64,000 nucleotides of DNA from Massilia sp. PDC64 (GCF_900101265.1 NZ_FMZS01000013.1:62001-126000), one strand, 5' to 3'. Positions 41,250 to 50,550 are shown, counted from the first letter of the stretch. A program made the numbers and translations. Notes: a model not told the origin generated them from the letters alone.

Positions 41250-41723
41250 TTATTTGATCCGGGTCAACGTGGGTCGTCCACCTTTTTTGGGCGGTTCGTC
41301 GTCATCGTCGGGTACATGCGACACCTCGGACGTCTTGGCCGGGACGGCGGCCAGGCCGGGGGCCGGGGCGGCTGCCGGTTCCGGTGCGGGCGGGGGCAGG
41401 TCGGCGGCCGTCGTCGTCACGTCGAACGCCATGCCCTGGCCGTTTTCGTTGGCGTAGATGGCCAACACGTTGTGCACCGGGATGTACAGCTCACGTGAGA
41501 CGCCGTTGAAGCGCGCTCGGAAGGTGATCGCGTCGTTGTCCATTTTCAGCCCGGAGGTCGCGCCGTAGCTGATGTTCAGGATGATCTCGCCCTTTTTCAC
41601 GTATTCCATCGGAACCGTGGTGGCGGCGTCGACCTTGACGGCCAGGTAAGGGGTGTAGCCGCTGTCCGTGCACCATTCGTAAATGGCGCGCAGCAGGTAC
41701 GGCTTGGTGGAGATGTCTGGCAT
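41250..41723 (-). CDS. sspB: ClpXP specificity-enhancing factor SspB
   Basis: 157 aa. It begins STKPYLLRAIYEWCTDSGYTPYLAVKV and has VPMEYVKKGEIILNISYGATSGLKMDNDAITFRARF, the SspB substrate-binding fold. A long Pro/Ala linker (~110-140) ends in a ClpX-binding tail GGRPTLTRIK. It delivers ssrA-tagged proteins to ClpXP. It lies 22 bp after the tRNA gene, downstream of sspA on the same strand as in other Betaproteobacteria. Confidence 0.95.
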   Translation of the reverse strand: MPDISTKPYLLRAIYEWCTDSGYTPYLAVKVDAATTVPMEYVKKGEIILNISYGATSGLKMDNDAITFRARFNGVSRELYIPVHNVLAIYANENGQGMAFDVTTTAADLPPPAPEPAAAPAPGLAAVPAKTSEVSHVPDDDDEPPKKGGRPTLTRIK

Positions 41724-41813
41724 GGTGTGATCGGAATGATGCGAGATGTTACACGCCAGTGTACTTCGATTCGCCTGCGGCGTCGTAAACTGGCGTGCAA
41801 CGGCGGTGGCGCT

Positions 41814-42425
41814 TTAGCGGCGCATCACCTTTTCGGACGGGGTCAGGGCTTCGATGTAGGCCGGACGCGAGAAGATGCGCTCGGCATACTTCATCAGCGG
41901 CGCCGCGGTCTTCGACAGCTCGATGCCGTAGTGGTCCAGGCGCCACAGCAGCGGGGCGATGGCGACGTCCAGCATCGAGAACTCGTCACCCAGCATGTAC
42001 TTGTTCTTCAGGAACAGCGGGGCCAGCGTCGTCAGGCGGTCGCGGATTTCGGCGCGTGCCTTGTCGTGGCTCTTGTCGCCCACCTTGTTGCGCTCGTTTT
42101 CGAGCGTGTTGACGTGGACGAACAGTTCCTTCTCGAAGTTGAACAGCATCAGGCGGGCACGGGCGCGCATGAGCGGGTCGGCCGGCATCAGCTGCGGATG
42201 CGGGAAGCGCTCGTCGATGTATTCGTTGATGATGTTCGATTCGTACAGAATCAGTTCGCGCTCGACCAGGATCGGCACCTGGCCGTACGGATTCATCGTC
42301 GAGATGTCCTCGGGCTTGTTGAACAGGTCCACGTCGCGCACCTCGAAGTCCATGCCCTTTTCGAACAGGACCAGGCGGCAGCGCTGGGAGAACGGGCACG
42401 TGGTGCCGGAGTAGAGAACCATCAT
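41814..42425 (-). CDS. sspA: Stringent starvation protein A / GST-like
   Basis: 203 aa. Glutathione-S-transferase fold: N-terminal thioredoxin-like domain (VLYSGTTCPFSQRCRLVLFEKGMDFEVRDVDL) and a helical C-terminal domain. SspA binds RNA polymerase and is not expected to be an active transferase. The C in CPFSQ is retained. It is upstream of sspB (90-bp gap) and downstream of petABC, separated by a terminator. Confidence 0.93.
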   Translation of the reverse strand: MMVLYSGTTCPFSQRCRLVLFEKGMDFEVRDVDLFNKPEDISTMNPYGQVPILVERELILYESNIINEYIDERFPHPQLMPADPLMRARARLMLFNFEKELFVHVNTLENERNKVGDKSHDKARAEIRDRLTTLAPLFLKNKYMLGDEFSMLDVAIAPLLWRLDHYGIELSKTAAPLMKYAERIFSRPAYIEALTPSEKVMRR

Positions 42426-42444
42426 GGTTTATAGTTCCTTCAAG

Positions 42445-42478
42445 AAACAAAGGGGTGAAGCGCCAGGCGGCTCACCCC
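42445..42478 (-). terminator. Terminator after petABC
   Basis: On the minus strand GGGGTGA (42478-42472) and TCACCCC (42458-42452) pair around an inner GCC...GGC loop, followed by TTTGTTT. It lies between petC and sspA. Confidence 0.75.
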
Positions 42479-42515
42479 GAATAGACATTGCCCGCATTAT
42501 AACCGGGCAATCAAG

Positions 42516-43280
42516 TCACTTTACGTCTTTCCAATAAGAAGCATTCAACGACCAGGCCAGGAAAGCGAACAAAGCGAGGAAAATCACGACGATCGCGCCC
42601 AGGCGCTTGCGAAAATCGCGCGCCGGTTCGGCCATCCAGTCCATGTAGGCAACGAGGTCGGCCACCTGGGAATCGAACTCCTGCGGGCTCAGCGTGCCCG
42701 GCGTCACCTGCTCGAAGCCGGCGAAGCGGTGCACTTTCTTGCCCGGTTCGTGCGGATCCGGTTCCTCGACCATCTTGACCGTACGCACACCCTGCAATTG
42801 CCACAGCACGTGCGGCATGGCGACGTTCGGCACGACCAGGTTGTTCCAGCCGGTCGGACGGGTGTCGTCCTTGTAGAAAGTGCGCAGGTAAGTGTAGATG
42901 TAGTCGGGGCCGGTACCGGCGCCCGAGGCGCGTGCGCGTGTGATCACCGACAGGTCCGGCGGCACGGCGCCGAACCAGGCTTTCGCATCCGCGGGACGCA
43001 TCGCGATCGTCATCATGTCGCCCACCTTCTCGCCCGAGAACAGCAGGTTGTTCTTGATCTGGTCTTCGCTCAAACCCAGATCGCGCAGGCGATTGTAGCG
43101 CATCGACGATGCGGAATGGCAGTTCAGGCAGTAGTTGACGAACAGCTTGGCGCCGTTTTGCAGCGACGCGATGTCGGTGCGTTCGGGCGCGCGGTCGAGC
43201 GCGAACGTCCCTTCGTTCGCGAACACGAATCCCGGCAGCAGGGCCAGGACCGCGAGCAGTTTTTTCGAGAAAAACATCAT
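42516..43280 (-). CDS. petC: Cytochrome c1 (bc1 complex)
   Basis: 254 aa. Signal peptide (KKLLAVLALLPGFVFA); heme site CLNCH at 51-55 and a C-terminal membrane anchor (IVVIFLALFAFLAWSL) that carries an axial Met upstream in MTIAMRP. It passes electrons from the Rieske protein to soluble cytochrome c. ATG at 43280 with AAGGACAACC upstream is preferred to 43370. Last gene of petABC. Confidence 0.95.
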   Translation of the reverse strand: MMFFSKKLLAVLALLPGFVFANEGTFALDRAPERTDIASLQNGAKLFVNYCLNCHSASSMRYNRLRDLGLSEDQIKNNLLFSGEKVGDMMTIAMRPADAKAWFGAVPPDLSVITRARASGAGTGPDYIYTYLRTFYKDDTRPTGWNNLVVPNVAMPHVLWQLQGVRTVKMVEEPDPHEPGKKVHRFAGFEQVTPGTLSPQEFDSQVADLVAYMDWMAEPARDFRKRLGAIVVIFLALFAFLAWSLNASYWKDVK

Positions 43281-43306
43281 GGTTGTCCTTTGGCTAGTTT
43301 CCGGAA

Positions 43307-44722
43307 TCAATGCGGGGTGAACGTCACGCGCTTCGGTACCGGCTTGAACCGGCCCATCGTGCTCCACCACGGCATCAGGAGGAAGAAGCTAAAGTACAGC
43401 AGGGTGCAGGCCTGGGCGAGCAGCGTGTAGGCCGGCGTCGGCAGTTGGGTACCGAGGTAGCCGAGCGTCAGGAACGCAACGAAGAACACGGCGTACACGT
43501 ATTTGTGCCAGTCCGGACGGTAGCGGATCGATTTCACGGGCGAATGGTCCAGCCACGGCAGCAGGGCCAGGATCACGACGGCCGAGCCGAACAGCACGAC
43601 GCCCCAGAATTTCGCATCCAGCACCTGCGGCAGCATGCCGATCTCGGCCAGGATGGCAACGACGGTGATCGCGACCTTGGTCTTGTACGACAGGCGCGAA
43701 CGGAGCCAGATGAACACGACGTATGCGGCCACGCCGGCCATCACCACCCACATGAAGTCGGACGTCGTCGCGCGCAGCACCGAGTAGAACGGCGTGAAGT
43801 ACCAGGTCGGTGCGATGTGCGGCGGGGTCTTCAGCGAGTCGGCCGGCAGGAAGTTGTTGTACTCCAGGAAGTAGCCGCCCATCTCGGGCGCGAAGAACAC
43901 GACGGCGCTGTAGATCAGCAGGAAGGCCGACACGCCGAACAGGTCTTTCGTCGTGTAGTACGGGTGCGAAGGGATGGCGTCGACGCCATGGCCGTCCGGG
44001 CCCAGGTTTTCCTTGACCTCGATGCCGTCCGGGTTGTTCGAACCCACTTCGTGCAGTGCGATCAGGTGCGCGGCGACGAGGCCCAGCAGCACCAGCGGGA
44101 TCGCGATCACGTGGAAGGCGAAGAAGCGGTTCAGGGTGGCGTCCGACACGACGTAGTCGCCGCGGATCCACAGCGACAGGTCCTGGCCGATGAACGGGAT
44201 CGCGCCGAACAGGTTCACGATCACCTGGGCGCCCCAGTACGACATCTGGCCCCACGGCAGCAGGTAGCCGAAGAAGGCCTCGGCCATCAGGCACAGGAAG
44301 ATCGCGAAGCCGAACAGCCAGATCAGCTCGCGCGGCTTGCGGTACGAGCCGTACAGCAGGCCGCGGGTCATGTGCAGGTACACGACGATGAAGAACGCCG
44401 AGGCGCCCGTCGAGTGCATGTAGCGCACGAGCCAGCCCCACGGGACTTCGCGCATGATGTATTCGACGGAACCGAACGCGAGGTTGGCGTCCGGCTTGTA
44501 GTGCATGGTCAGGAAGATGCCGGTGACGATCTGCAGCACGAGCACCAGCATGGCCAGCGAGCCGAACAGGTACCAGATATTGAAATTCTTCGGTGCGTAG
44601 TAGCGGCCCCACTGGTCGTTCCACAGCTTCGACAGCGGGAAGCGGTCGTCGACCCAGGCGAGGGCCTTGTGGCTTTTCGGCGCGTCGGCCGGGAGTTTGG
44701 TTTCCTTGAACGCTGCGCCCAT
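43307..44722 (-). CDS. petB: Cytochrome b (bc1 complex)
   Basis: 471 aa with eight or more membrane helices. It carries the paired histidines for two b hemes, and Qo-site blocks including VIPFIGQDL-type and PEMGGYFLEYNNFLPADSLKTPPHIAPTWYF. It is the quinol-oxidising core of complex III. It starts one base after the petA stop. Confidence 0.97.
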   Translation of the reverse strand: MGAAFKETKLPADAPKSHKALAWVDDRFPLSKLWNDQWGRYYAPKNFNIWYLFGSLAMLVLVLQIVTGIFLTMHYKPDANLAFGSVEYIMREVPWGWLVRYMHSTGASAFFIVVYLHMTRGLLYGSYRKPRELIWLFGFAIFLCLMAEAFFGYLLPWGQMSYWGAQVIVNLFGAIPFIGQDLSLWIRGDYVVSDATLNRFFAFHVIAIPLVLLGLVAAHLIALHEVGSNNPDGIEVKENLGPDGHGVDAIPSHPYYTTKDLFGVSAFLLIYSAVVFFAPEMGGYFLEYNNFLPADSLKTPPHIAPTWYFTPFYSVLRATTSDFMWVVMAGVAAYVVFIWLRSRLSYKTKVAITVVAILAEIGMLPQVLDAKFWGVVLFGSAVVILALLPWLDHSPVKSIRYRPDWHKYVYAVFFVAFLTLGYLGTQLPTPAYTLLAQACTLLYFSFFLLMPWWSTMGRFKPVPKRVTFTPH

Positions 44723-44723
44723 C

Positions 44724-45338
44724 TTATGCCTCGCCTTTCTCGTCTTTGCCGATCACGATCTTGTTGTCGGACAGGTACATGTACGGGGGAACATCGAGGT
44801 TGGCCGGCGCCGGCTTGTTCTTGAAAACGCGGCCCGACAGGTCGAACGTCGAACCGTGGCAGGGGCAGAGAAAGCCGCCGTGCCAGTCGTCCGGCAGGTT
44901 CGGCTGGGGGCCTTCGGTAAAGCGGGAAGAGGGCGAGCAGCCCAGGTGGGAACAGATGCCGACGGCGACCAGGACTTCCTTGTGATCCTGGCGTGCGCGG
45001 AATTCGTTTTTCGCGTATTCCGGTACCGGCAACTGGAACGATTTATCGGAATTCGGATCGGCGACCAGGCTGTCGTTCTTCGGCAAGCTGGCCAGCATTT
45101 CGGGGGTACGACGCAGGATCCAGACGGGCTTGCCGCGCCACTCCACGACTTTCATTTCGCCCGGCTTGACGTCGGAGATATCCACTTCGACCGGTGCACC
45201 GGCCGCCTTCGCTCGTTCGGAGGGCTGCAACGTACTGACCAGCACCCCGGCCGTTGAAACACCGACAACGCCACCCGCCGCGCATGTAGCCACGAGCAAG
45301 CCTCGCCGGCCTGAATCGACCTGCTTCTCATTACTCAT
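44724..45338 (-). CDS. petA: Rieske iron-sulfur subunit (bc1 complex)
   Basis: 204 aa. N-terminal twin-arginine signal GRRGLLVATCAAGGVVG (10-26) and a membrane anchor. The 2Fe-2S site has CSHLGC (C129, H131, C134) and CPCHGS (C158, C160, H161); C134 and C160 form the usual disulfide. ATG 45338 is preferred (TGGAG upstream) over 45410. First gene of the operon. Confidence 0.96.
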   Translation of the reverse strand: MSNEKQVDSGRRGLLVATCAAGGVVGVSTAGVLVSTLQPSERAKAAGAPVEVDISDVKPGEMKVVEWRGKPVWILRRTPEMLASLPKNDSLVADPNSDKSFQLPVPEYAKNEFRARQDHKEVLVAVGICSHLGCSPSSRFTEGPQPNLPDDWHGGFLCPCHGSTFDLSGRVFKNKPAPANLDVPPYMYLSDNKIVIGKDEKGEA

Positions 45339-45366
45339 ACCAACTCCATTCGTCAAATGCGAAATG

Positions 45367-45439
45367 TTGCAATGCAATACGTTGCAAACCAGTAAAAGGC
45401 TTTTTTGCAACAGACGATTATAGGTGAACAGTTTTGCAA
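45367..45439. repeat. Four TTGCAA palindromes in the petA promoter
   Basis: TTGCAA (self-complementary) occurs at 45367-45372, 45382-45387, 45405-45410 and 45434-45439, around the likely petABC promoter. Possible binding sites of an unknown regulator, or chance in an A/T-rich leader. Confidence 0.5.
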
Positions 45440-45445
45440 ATTAAA
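45409..45445 (-). promoter_or_regulatory. Likely sigma-70 promoter of petABC
   Basis: On the minus strand a perfect TATAAT (45422-45417) with a weak TTTAAT 17 bp upstream as -35. Transcription would start near 45409, about 70 nt before petA. Confidence 0.5.
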
Positions 45446-45603
45446 GAAAAAACGTTTGCGTTGTCAGGCGTCTTCCCAAAACGCGCGTTTTTGACTTGGA
45501 CCACTTGACCACATGGATATCTCCCTGGATTGGATCGCGTCACGTTTCCTGTATCATCGCTATGAACCTGACAAGGTTTTAAAAAACACAAGGGAGGTGC
45601 CGA

Positions 45604-46035
45604 ATGGCCATGCTGGAAGAGTTCAAAAAATTCGCGATGAAGGGCAATGTCGTCGACCTGGCGGTCGGCGTGATCATCGGCGGCGCGTTCGGACGCATCG
45701 TCGATTCGCTCGTGCAGGACGTCATCATGCCCCCGATCGGCAAGCTGTTCGGCGGCCTCGATTTCGCCAGCTACTACATTCCGCTCAACGGCCAGCCGTA
45801 CGGCCTGCCGCTGGCCGAGGCCAAGAAAGCGGGCGCCGTGCTCGCGTACGGCAATTTCTTCACGATCCTGCTGAACTTCATCATCCTCGCGTTCGTGATC
45901 TTCCAGATGGTGCGCCTGATGAACCGCCTGCGCAGCCCGTTCAGCAAGGAAGAAGAAGCCGCAGCGGCCGTGCCGGCGCCGCCGCCGGAAGAGGTCGTGC
46001 TGCTGCGCGAAATCCGCGACGCGCTGAAGCGATAA
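45604..46035 (+). CDS. mscL: Large-conductance mechanosensitive channel MscL
   Basis: 143 aa. MLEEFKKFAMKGNVVDLAVGVIIGGAFGRIVDSLVQDVIMPPIG is the MscL pore helix (TM1), TM2 FFTILLNFIILAFVIFQMVR follows, and a charged C-terminal helix. It opens on hypo-osmotic shock. GGGAGGTG precedes the ATG. It is 15 bp before the protease gene. Confidence 0.97.
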   Translation: MAMLEEFKKFAMKGNVVDLAVGVIIGGAFGRIVDSLVQDVIMPPIGKLFGGLDFASYYIPLNGQPYGLPLAEAKKAGAVLAYGNFFTILLNFIILAFVIFQMVRLMNRLRSPFSKEEEAAAAVPAPPPEEVVLLREIRDALKR

Positions 46036-46050
46036 CGGCAGGAGTCCCCC

Positions 46051-47202
46051 ATGCGCCGCTACTGGCTGCTGTTCGCGCAAACCGTCACGATCGCCCTCGG
46101 CATCTATGTCGTGATCGCGGCGCTGCGGCCGGAGTGGACGGGCCGGGCGCCGACCCAGATCGGCGTCGGCGGGCCGGGGCAGTCGGTCCCTGTGCTGCAG
46201 GCGCCCGGCGGCGGTCCGGCGCCGGCCAGCTACCGCGACGCGGCCGGCCGCGCCATGCCGGCCGTCGTCAACATCCTCACGAGCAAGGCGTTGCGCGAGA
46301 CGCATCCGCTGTTGAAGGATCCGTTTTTTAAACGGTTTTTCGGCGACAAGATGCCGCCGCAGGAACAGATGGCCAGCCTGGGCTCGGGCGTGATCGTCAG
46401 CGGCGACGGCTATATCCTGACGAATTACCACGTGGTCGAAGGCGCCGACGAGATCGAGGTCGGCCTCGCGGACGGGCGCAAGGCGGCCGCCAGCATCGTC
46501 GGTACCGATCCGGAGACGGACCTCGCCGTTATCCGCATCAAGGCGGATAAATTGCCCGTGATCGTGCTGGGCGATCCCGACCAGGCGCGCGTGGGCGACG
46601 TCGTGCTGGCGATCGGCAATCCGTTCGGCGTCGGCCAGACCGTCACGCTCGGCATCATCTCGGCGCTGGGCCGCAACAACCTGCACATCAACCACTTCGA
46701 GAATTTCATCCAGACGGACGCCGCCATCAACTTCGGCAACTCGGGCGGGGCGCTCGTCGATACGCGCGGCAACCTGCTGGGCATCAACTCGGCCATTTAT
46801 TCGCAGACGGGCGGTTCGGTGGGCATCGGCTTCGCGATTCCCGTGTCGACGGCGAAGACCGTGCTCGATTCCATCATCAAGCACGGCCAGGTAGTGCGCG
46901 GCTGGATCGGCGTCGAATCGCAGGACATCACGCCCGAAATCGCCGACAGCTTCGGCCTGCCGCGCGACCGCGGTGCCATCATCGCGGGCGTCGTGCGGGG
47001 CGGGCCGGCCGACCGCGCCGGCATGCGCCCCGGCGACATCCTGCTGGCCGTGGAAGGCAAGAAAGTCGGCAGCACCAACGACATGATGAACCTCATCGCC
47101 GAGCTGCCGCCCGGCGGCAAGGCGAAGATGACGGTGATGCGCAAGAACCGCGAGACGACGATCGATGTCACTGTCGGCCGCCGTCCGCGCCAGACCCCCT
47201 GA
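46051..47202 (+). CDS. DegQ/DegS-like periplasmic serine protease
   Basis: 383 aa. A short membrane anchor (WLLFAQTVTIALGIYVVIAAL) rather than a cleaved signal. The trypsin-like domain has H127 (TNYHVV), D157 (TDLAV) and S231 (GNSGGAL), followed by one PDZ domain (~290-375). One PDZ and an N-terminal anchor resemble DegS/AlgW, but a general DegQ-type quality-control role is possible. Two-protein stop-start spacing to mscL suggests one transcript. Confidence 0.87.
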   Translation: MRRYWLLFAQTVTIALGIYVVIAALRPEWTGRAPTQIGVGGPGQSVPVLQAPGGGPAPASYRDAAGRAMPAVVNILTSKALRETHPLLKDPFFKRFFGDKMPPQEQMASLGSGVIVSGDGYILTNYHVVEGADEIEVGLADGRKAAASIVGTDPETDLAVIRIKADKLPVIVLGDPDQARVGDVVLAIGNPFGVGQTVTLGIISALGRNNLHINHFENFIQTDAAINFGNSGGALVDTRGNLLGINSAIYSQTGGSVGIGFAIPVSTAKTVLDSIIKHGQVVRGWIGVESQDITPEIADSFGLPRDRGAIIAGVVRGGPADRAGMRPGDILLAVEGKKVGSTNDMMNLIAELPPGGKAKMTVMRKNRETTIDVTVGRRPRQTP

Positions 47203-47229
47203 CTTATTTGGATCTCATTTGGACCCCTT

Positions 47230-47916
47230 ATGCACCTGCGCGACCTGACGCAATTCCTTTCCGAGCTCAAAGAGAACAACACCCGGCCGTGGTTCATCAT
47301 GAACAAGCCCCGCTACGACATCCTGCGGGTCGAATTCCTGGAAGTGCTGACGGAACTGATCAAGGAGATCGGCAGGTTCGACAAGCAGGTCGTCGCCTGC
47401 GATCCGAAAAAGGCGATGTTCCGCTTCCAGCGCGATACGCGCTTTTCGCACGACAAGACGCCGTATAAAACCCATTTCTCGGCGGGCATCGCGCCCGGCA
47501 ACAAGCGCCGGCCCAGCGAGGGCGGCGGGCCGACCTATTACTTCCATATCGAAGCGGACGGCACGCTGCTGTACGGCGCCGGCGAATACCTGCCGCCGGC
47601 GGCGCGCCTGAAGGCGATTCGCGAGCACGTGGTCAACGATGCGACAGGTTTCGCCAAAATGTTGAAGAATAAACATCTGCGCGAGGCGTATGGCGACCTG
47701 CAGCCGGAAGACAAGCTGCAACGCCCGCCGAAGGGATTCGATCCGAACCATCCGCTGGTCGAATACCTGAAGCTGAAGAGCTATTTCGTCTGGAAGGAAG
47801 AGAAGCTGGACATCAACGCCCCGGACAAGCTCGTGCCGCAGCTCGCGCAGGGATTCAAGGACGCCTCCGCGCTCGTCAACTGGCTGCGCGGGGTGCCGCA
47901 GACATTCGAAGAGTAA
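47230..47916 (+). CDS. DUF2461 domain protein
   Basis: 228 aa. LHLRDLTQFLSELKENNTRPWFIMNKPRYD-type start, then FRFQRDTRFSHDKTPYKTHFSAGIAPG and YYFHIEADGTLLYGAGEYLPP, the DUF2461 (TIGR02453-type) pattern. No known function. It is cytosolic with no signal. It follows the protease gene by 27 bp. Confidence 0.88.
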   Translation: MHLRDLTQFLSELKENNTRPWFIMNKPRYDILRVEFLEVLTELIKEIGRFDKQVVACDPKKAMFRFQRDTRFSHDKTPYKTHFSAGIAPGNKRRPSEGGGPTYYFHIEADGTLLYGAGEYLPPAARLKAIREHVVNDATGFAKMLKNKHLREAYGDLQPEDKLQRPPKGFDPNHPLVEYLKLKSYFVWKEEKLDINAPDKLVPQLAQGFKDASALVNWLRGVPQTFEE

Positions 47917-47928
47917 AGGGAGTCACAC

Positions 47929-48300
47929 ATGGCGTTGCACCACGCAGTCTCGGGTGAGCGGATCGCACTCCAGCGGGGCGAAGACGACATCGCGAATTTC
48001 ACCTCGATCGCACTGATCAAGACGGATCACATGGAATTGATCCGGCTCGTGATACCGAAGGAAAAGCCGATGCCGGAGCACTGGGTCGAAGGCGAGATGA
48101 CCTTGCTGTGCCTGGAAGGCGAGATCGCGTTCCAGGCGCACGGCCGCACGACGATCCTGCGGCCGAACGAGATGGTTTATCTGGCCGGCGGCGAACCGCA
48201 TGCGATCCAGGCCAACCAGGATGCGGTCGCGTTGATGACCATCCTGCTGCATCCGGGCGATAACACGGGCGGGCCGACGCGGAACAATCCAGCGCCGTAA
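47929..48300 (+). CDS. Cupin-domain protein
   Basis: 123 aa. Small single cupin: EHWVEGEMTLLCLEGEIAFQAHGRTTILRPNEMVYLAGGEPHAIQA. The first metal-site His pair of the usual G(X)5HXH is not obvious, but the second cupin motif with PHAI is. It may bind a small molecule; role unknown. GGGAG precedes the ATG. Converges on gpsA. Confidence 0.8.
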   Translation: MALHHAVSGERIALQRGEDDIANFTSIALIKTDHMELIRLVIPKEKPMPEHWVEGEMTLLCLEGEIAFQAHGRTTILRPNEMVYLAGGEPHAIQANQDAVALMTILLHPGDNTGGPTRNNPAP

Positions 48301-48320
48301 TCCTGCGCAATCAGTCGCGA

Positions 48321-49364
48321 TCAGGCCAGTTCGTCGCGCGGATCGCGCGCCAGCAGCTTGGCCACCATGTCGCTGGCGGAATCGCCATCGAACAGCACGC
48401 CGGCCACCGCATTGGTGATCGGCATGTCGACGCCCAGCCTGGCCGCCAGCTCGCGCACGGCTTTGGCGCAGGGCACGCCTTCGGCCACGTGGCCGAGTTC
48501 CCGGACGATCGTGTCGAGCGGCTTGCCCTGGGCCAGCGCCAGGCCCACGCGGCGGTTGCGCGACAGGTCGCCCGTGCAGGTCAGGATCAGGTCGCCCATC
48601 CCCGTCAGGCCCATGAACGTGCCCGCATGGCCGCCCAGCGCCGTGCCGAGGCGGGTGATTTCCGCGAGGCCGCGCGTGATCAGCGCGGCGCGCGCATTCA
48701 GCCCGAGGCCGAGGCCGTCGGCCGTGCCGGTGGCGATGGCGAGGATGTTCTTGACCGCGCCGCCCACTTCCACGCCGACCATGTCATCGCAGGAATACAC
48801 GCGCATATTGCCGCCGTGGACGAGCGCGACGACCCGTTCGCGCAGGGCCTTGTCGGTCGATGCGACCGTCAGCGCGCACGGCAGGCCGCGCGCCACTTCC
48901 TGGGCGAACGACGGACCGGACAGCGCGGCGGCCGGCACGGCATCGCCCAGCACTTCACGCACGACCTGGTGCGGCAGCAGGCCGGTCTCGTATTCGAAAC
49001 CCTTGCACAGCCACACGATGTTCGGAATGGCGCGGCCTTTCAGTTGCTGCAGCAGGGGGCGCAGGCCGGCGACCGGGCAGGCCGCGATCAGCAGCGGTTC
49101 CTCGCCGGCGGCATCGCCTACGCGCACGTTCACGACATGGGCAACGGCGGCGTCGAAGTCGGCCGTGACGTCCAGGCCCTCCGGGAACGGAAAGCCGGGC
49201 AGGTATTCGGTGTTTTCGCGCGCGCTGGCGGCTTGCGCCATCTGCGCGGGATTGCGTCCCCACAGCAGGACGTCGTGGCGTGCGGCGAGCGCGATCGCCA
49301 CCGCCGTGCCCCAGGCGCCGGCACCGAGGACGGTGATCTTTTGGGGTGGTTTCGGTTCGTGCAT
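48321..49364 (-). CDS. gpsA: NAD(P)-dependent glycerol-3-phosphate dehydrogenase
   Basis: 347 aa. N-terminal VLGAGAWGTAVAIALAARHDVLLWGRN Rossmann loop; GLLPHQVV, LSGPSFAQEVARGLP and the C-terminal NILAIATGTADGLGLGLNARAALITRG block. It makes sn-glycerol-3-phosphate from DHAP for phospholipid synthesis. ATG 49364 is preferred to a much longer frame. It is in the order rhodanese-grxC-secB-SH3-gpsA, as in E. coli apart from the SH3 gene. Confidence 0.96.
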   Translation of the reverse strand: MHEPKPPQKITVLGAGAWGTAVAIALAARHDVLLWGRNPAQMAQAASARENTEYLPGFPFPEGLDVTADFDAAVAHVVNVRVGDAAGEEPLLIAACPVAGLRPLLQQLKGRAIPNIVWLCKGFEYETGLLPHQVVREVLGDAVPAAALSGPSFAQEVARGLPCALTVASTDKALRERVVALVHGGNMRVYSCDDMVGVEVGGAVKNILAIATGTADGLGLGLNARAALITRGLAEITRLGTALGGHAGTFMGLTGMGDLILTCTGDLSRNRRVGLALAQGKPLDTIVRELGHVAEGVPCAKAVRELAARLGVDMPITNAVAGVLFDGDSASDMVAKLLARDPRDELA

Positions 49365-49381
49365 GGGTATCGAAAGACGGG

Positions 49382-49837
49382 TTAGATGCCCCAGACGTCG
49401 GAAGCCTTGACGTAGCCGCTGGTGCCGTCGCGGTGGCGCACGCGCACCCAGGTGCCGGCTTCCGGATCGACGAGCTCGAGCAGGACATTCTTTTCGGCCG
49501 TCATCACGACGGGTGCATTGTCGTCGGGCGCCGAGCGCACCCTGGCGGATGCAACGCGCACGATGACGTTGCGCTTGGCCGACAGGTTCTTCGTTTCGGT
49601 CCAGGCCATGTCGCCGGTGACGTCTCTGACCTTGACCCAGTCGCCGTAGCTGAGGACGACCTCGACCGGCATCCCGCTGGGCGCGACGTACAGCTTGCCG
49701 CTGCGGGTGGACGGGGCTTCGTACAGGATCACGGCATGCGCGCCGACCGTCTTGAAATCGAATGCGGCGGCCGCGCACGATGCCAGCAGCAGCAAGCTGC
49801 CTGCAATGAGTCGATGGCGGAAGCGGATGGGGCGCAT
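49382..49837 (-). CDS. Exported SH3-domain protein
   Basis: 151 aa. Signal peptide (RLIAGSLLLLASCAAAAF), then two bacterial SH3 domains (HAVILYEAPSTRSGKLYVAP, and RVRSAPDDNAPVVMTAEKNVLLELVDPEAGTWVRVRHRDGTSGYV). Such proteins often bind peptidoglycan or metal. It lies between secB and gpsA, 17 bp from gpsA. Its precise role is unknown. Confidence 0.87.
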   Translation of the reverse strand: MRPIRFRHRLIAGSLLLLASCAAAAFDFKTVGAHAVILYEAPSTRSGKLYVAPSGMPVEVVLSYGDWVKVRDVTGDMAWTETKNLSAKRNVIVRVASARVRSAPDDNAPVVMTAEKNVLLELVDPEAGTWVRVRHRDGTSGYVKASDVWGI

Positions 49838-49938
49838 GTGGGCCTTTGAAGACGGTGCATGCCGGACGCCGGCGTGCGCGTCAAAGAAACAAGGCGTCCG
49901 GCCCCGCCCGGGATGGGCGAAGCGGGACGCCCGGGATA

Positions 49939-50412
49939 TTACTGGTTGGCGGCCGGCGTGCCTGCAGCGGCAGCCTGCTCGGCCAGCGCCTGGCGGCGCT
50001 GCTGGTAGAACACTTCGAAGTTGATCTCGGCCAGGTGGACCGGCGGGAAACCGGCACGGGTGATCACGTCCGCGATGTTGGCGCGCAGGTACGGGTAGAT
50101 GATGTTCGGGCAACCGATGCCCAGCAGCGGATCCATCTGCTCGGCCGGGATGTTACGGGCTTCGAAGATACCTGCCTGCTTGCCTTCGACCAGGAAGGCC
50201 ACTTTGTCCTTGACCTTGGCGGTCACGGTGATGGTGACGGTCGATTCGTAGATGCCATCGGCAATGCCTTCGGCGCCGACGTCCAGCGAGACCTCGATGG
50301 TCGGGGCTTCCTGCTCCAGGAAGATCGCCGGGGAATTCGGTTGTTCCAGCGACAGATCCTTCAGGTAGATACGCTGGATTTGGAATACGGGTTGCAGGTT
50401 TTCGTCAGCCAT
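49939..50412 (-). CDS. secB: Protein-export chaperone SecB
   Basis: 157 aa. It keeps pre-proteins unfolded and hands them to SecA. FQIQRIYLKDLSLEQPNSPAIFLEQEAPTIEVSLDV and GIGCPNIIYPYLRANIADVITRAGFPPVHLAEINFEVFY are SecB signature blocks. The C-terminal zinc-peptide that binds SecA is replaced here by an Ala-rich tail, so the SecA contact may be altered. Downstream of grxC by 138 bp. Confidence 0.96.
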   Translation of the reverse strand: MADENLQPVFQIQRIYLKDLSLEQPNSPAIFLEQEAPTIEVSLDVGAEGIADGIYESTVTITVTAKVKDKVAFLVEGKQAGIFEARNIPAEQMDPLLGIGCPNIIYPYLRANIADVITRAGFPPVHLAEINFEVFYQQRRQALAEQAAAAGTPAANQ

Positions 50413-50550
50413 GGAACGCTTTCGTGTAATTTTTAAGAAGAATGGCAACATCCTGCCATTCGAGGTGCTTGACTTGTCAAGGCGCCGGCAATTGTATCAA
50501 AACCAATTCGGTTTCAATAGCTTGCCGGGGCCCTGCCAGGCCGGCACCCG

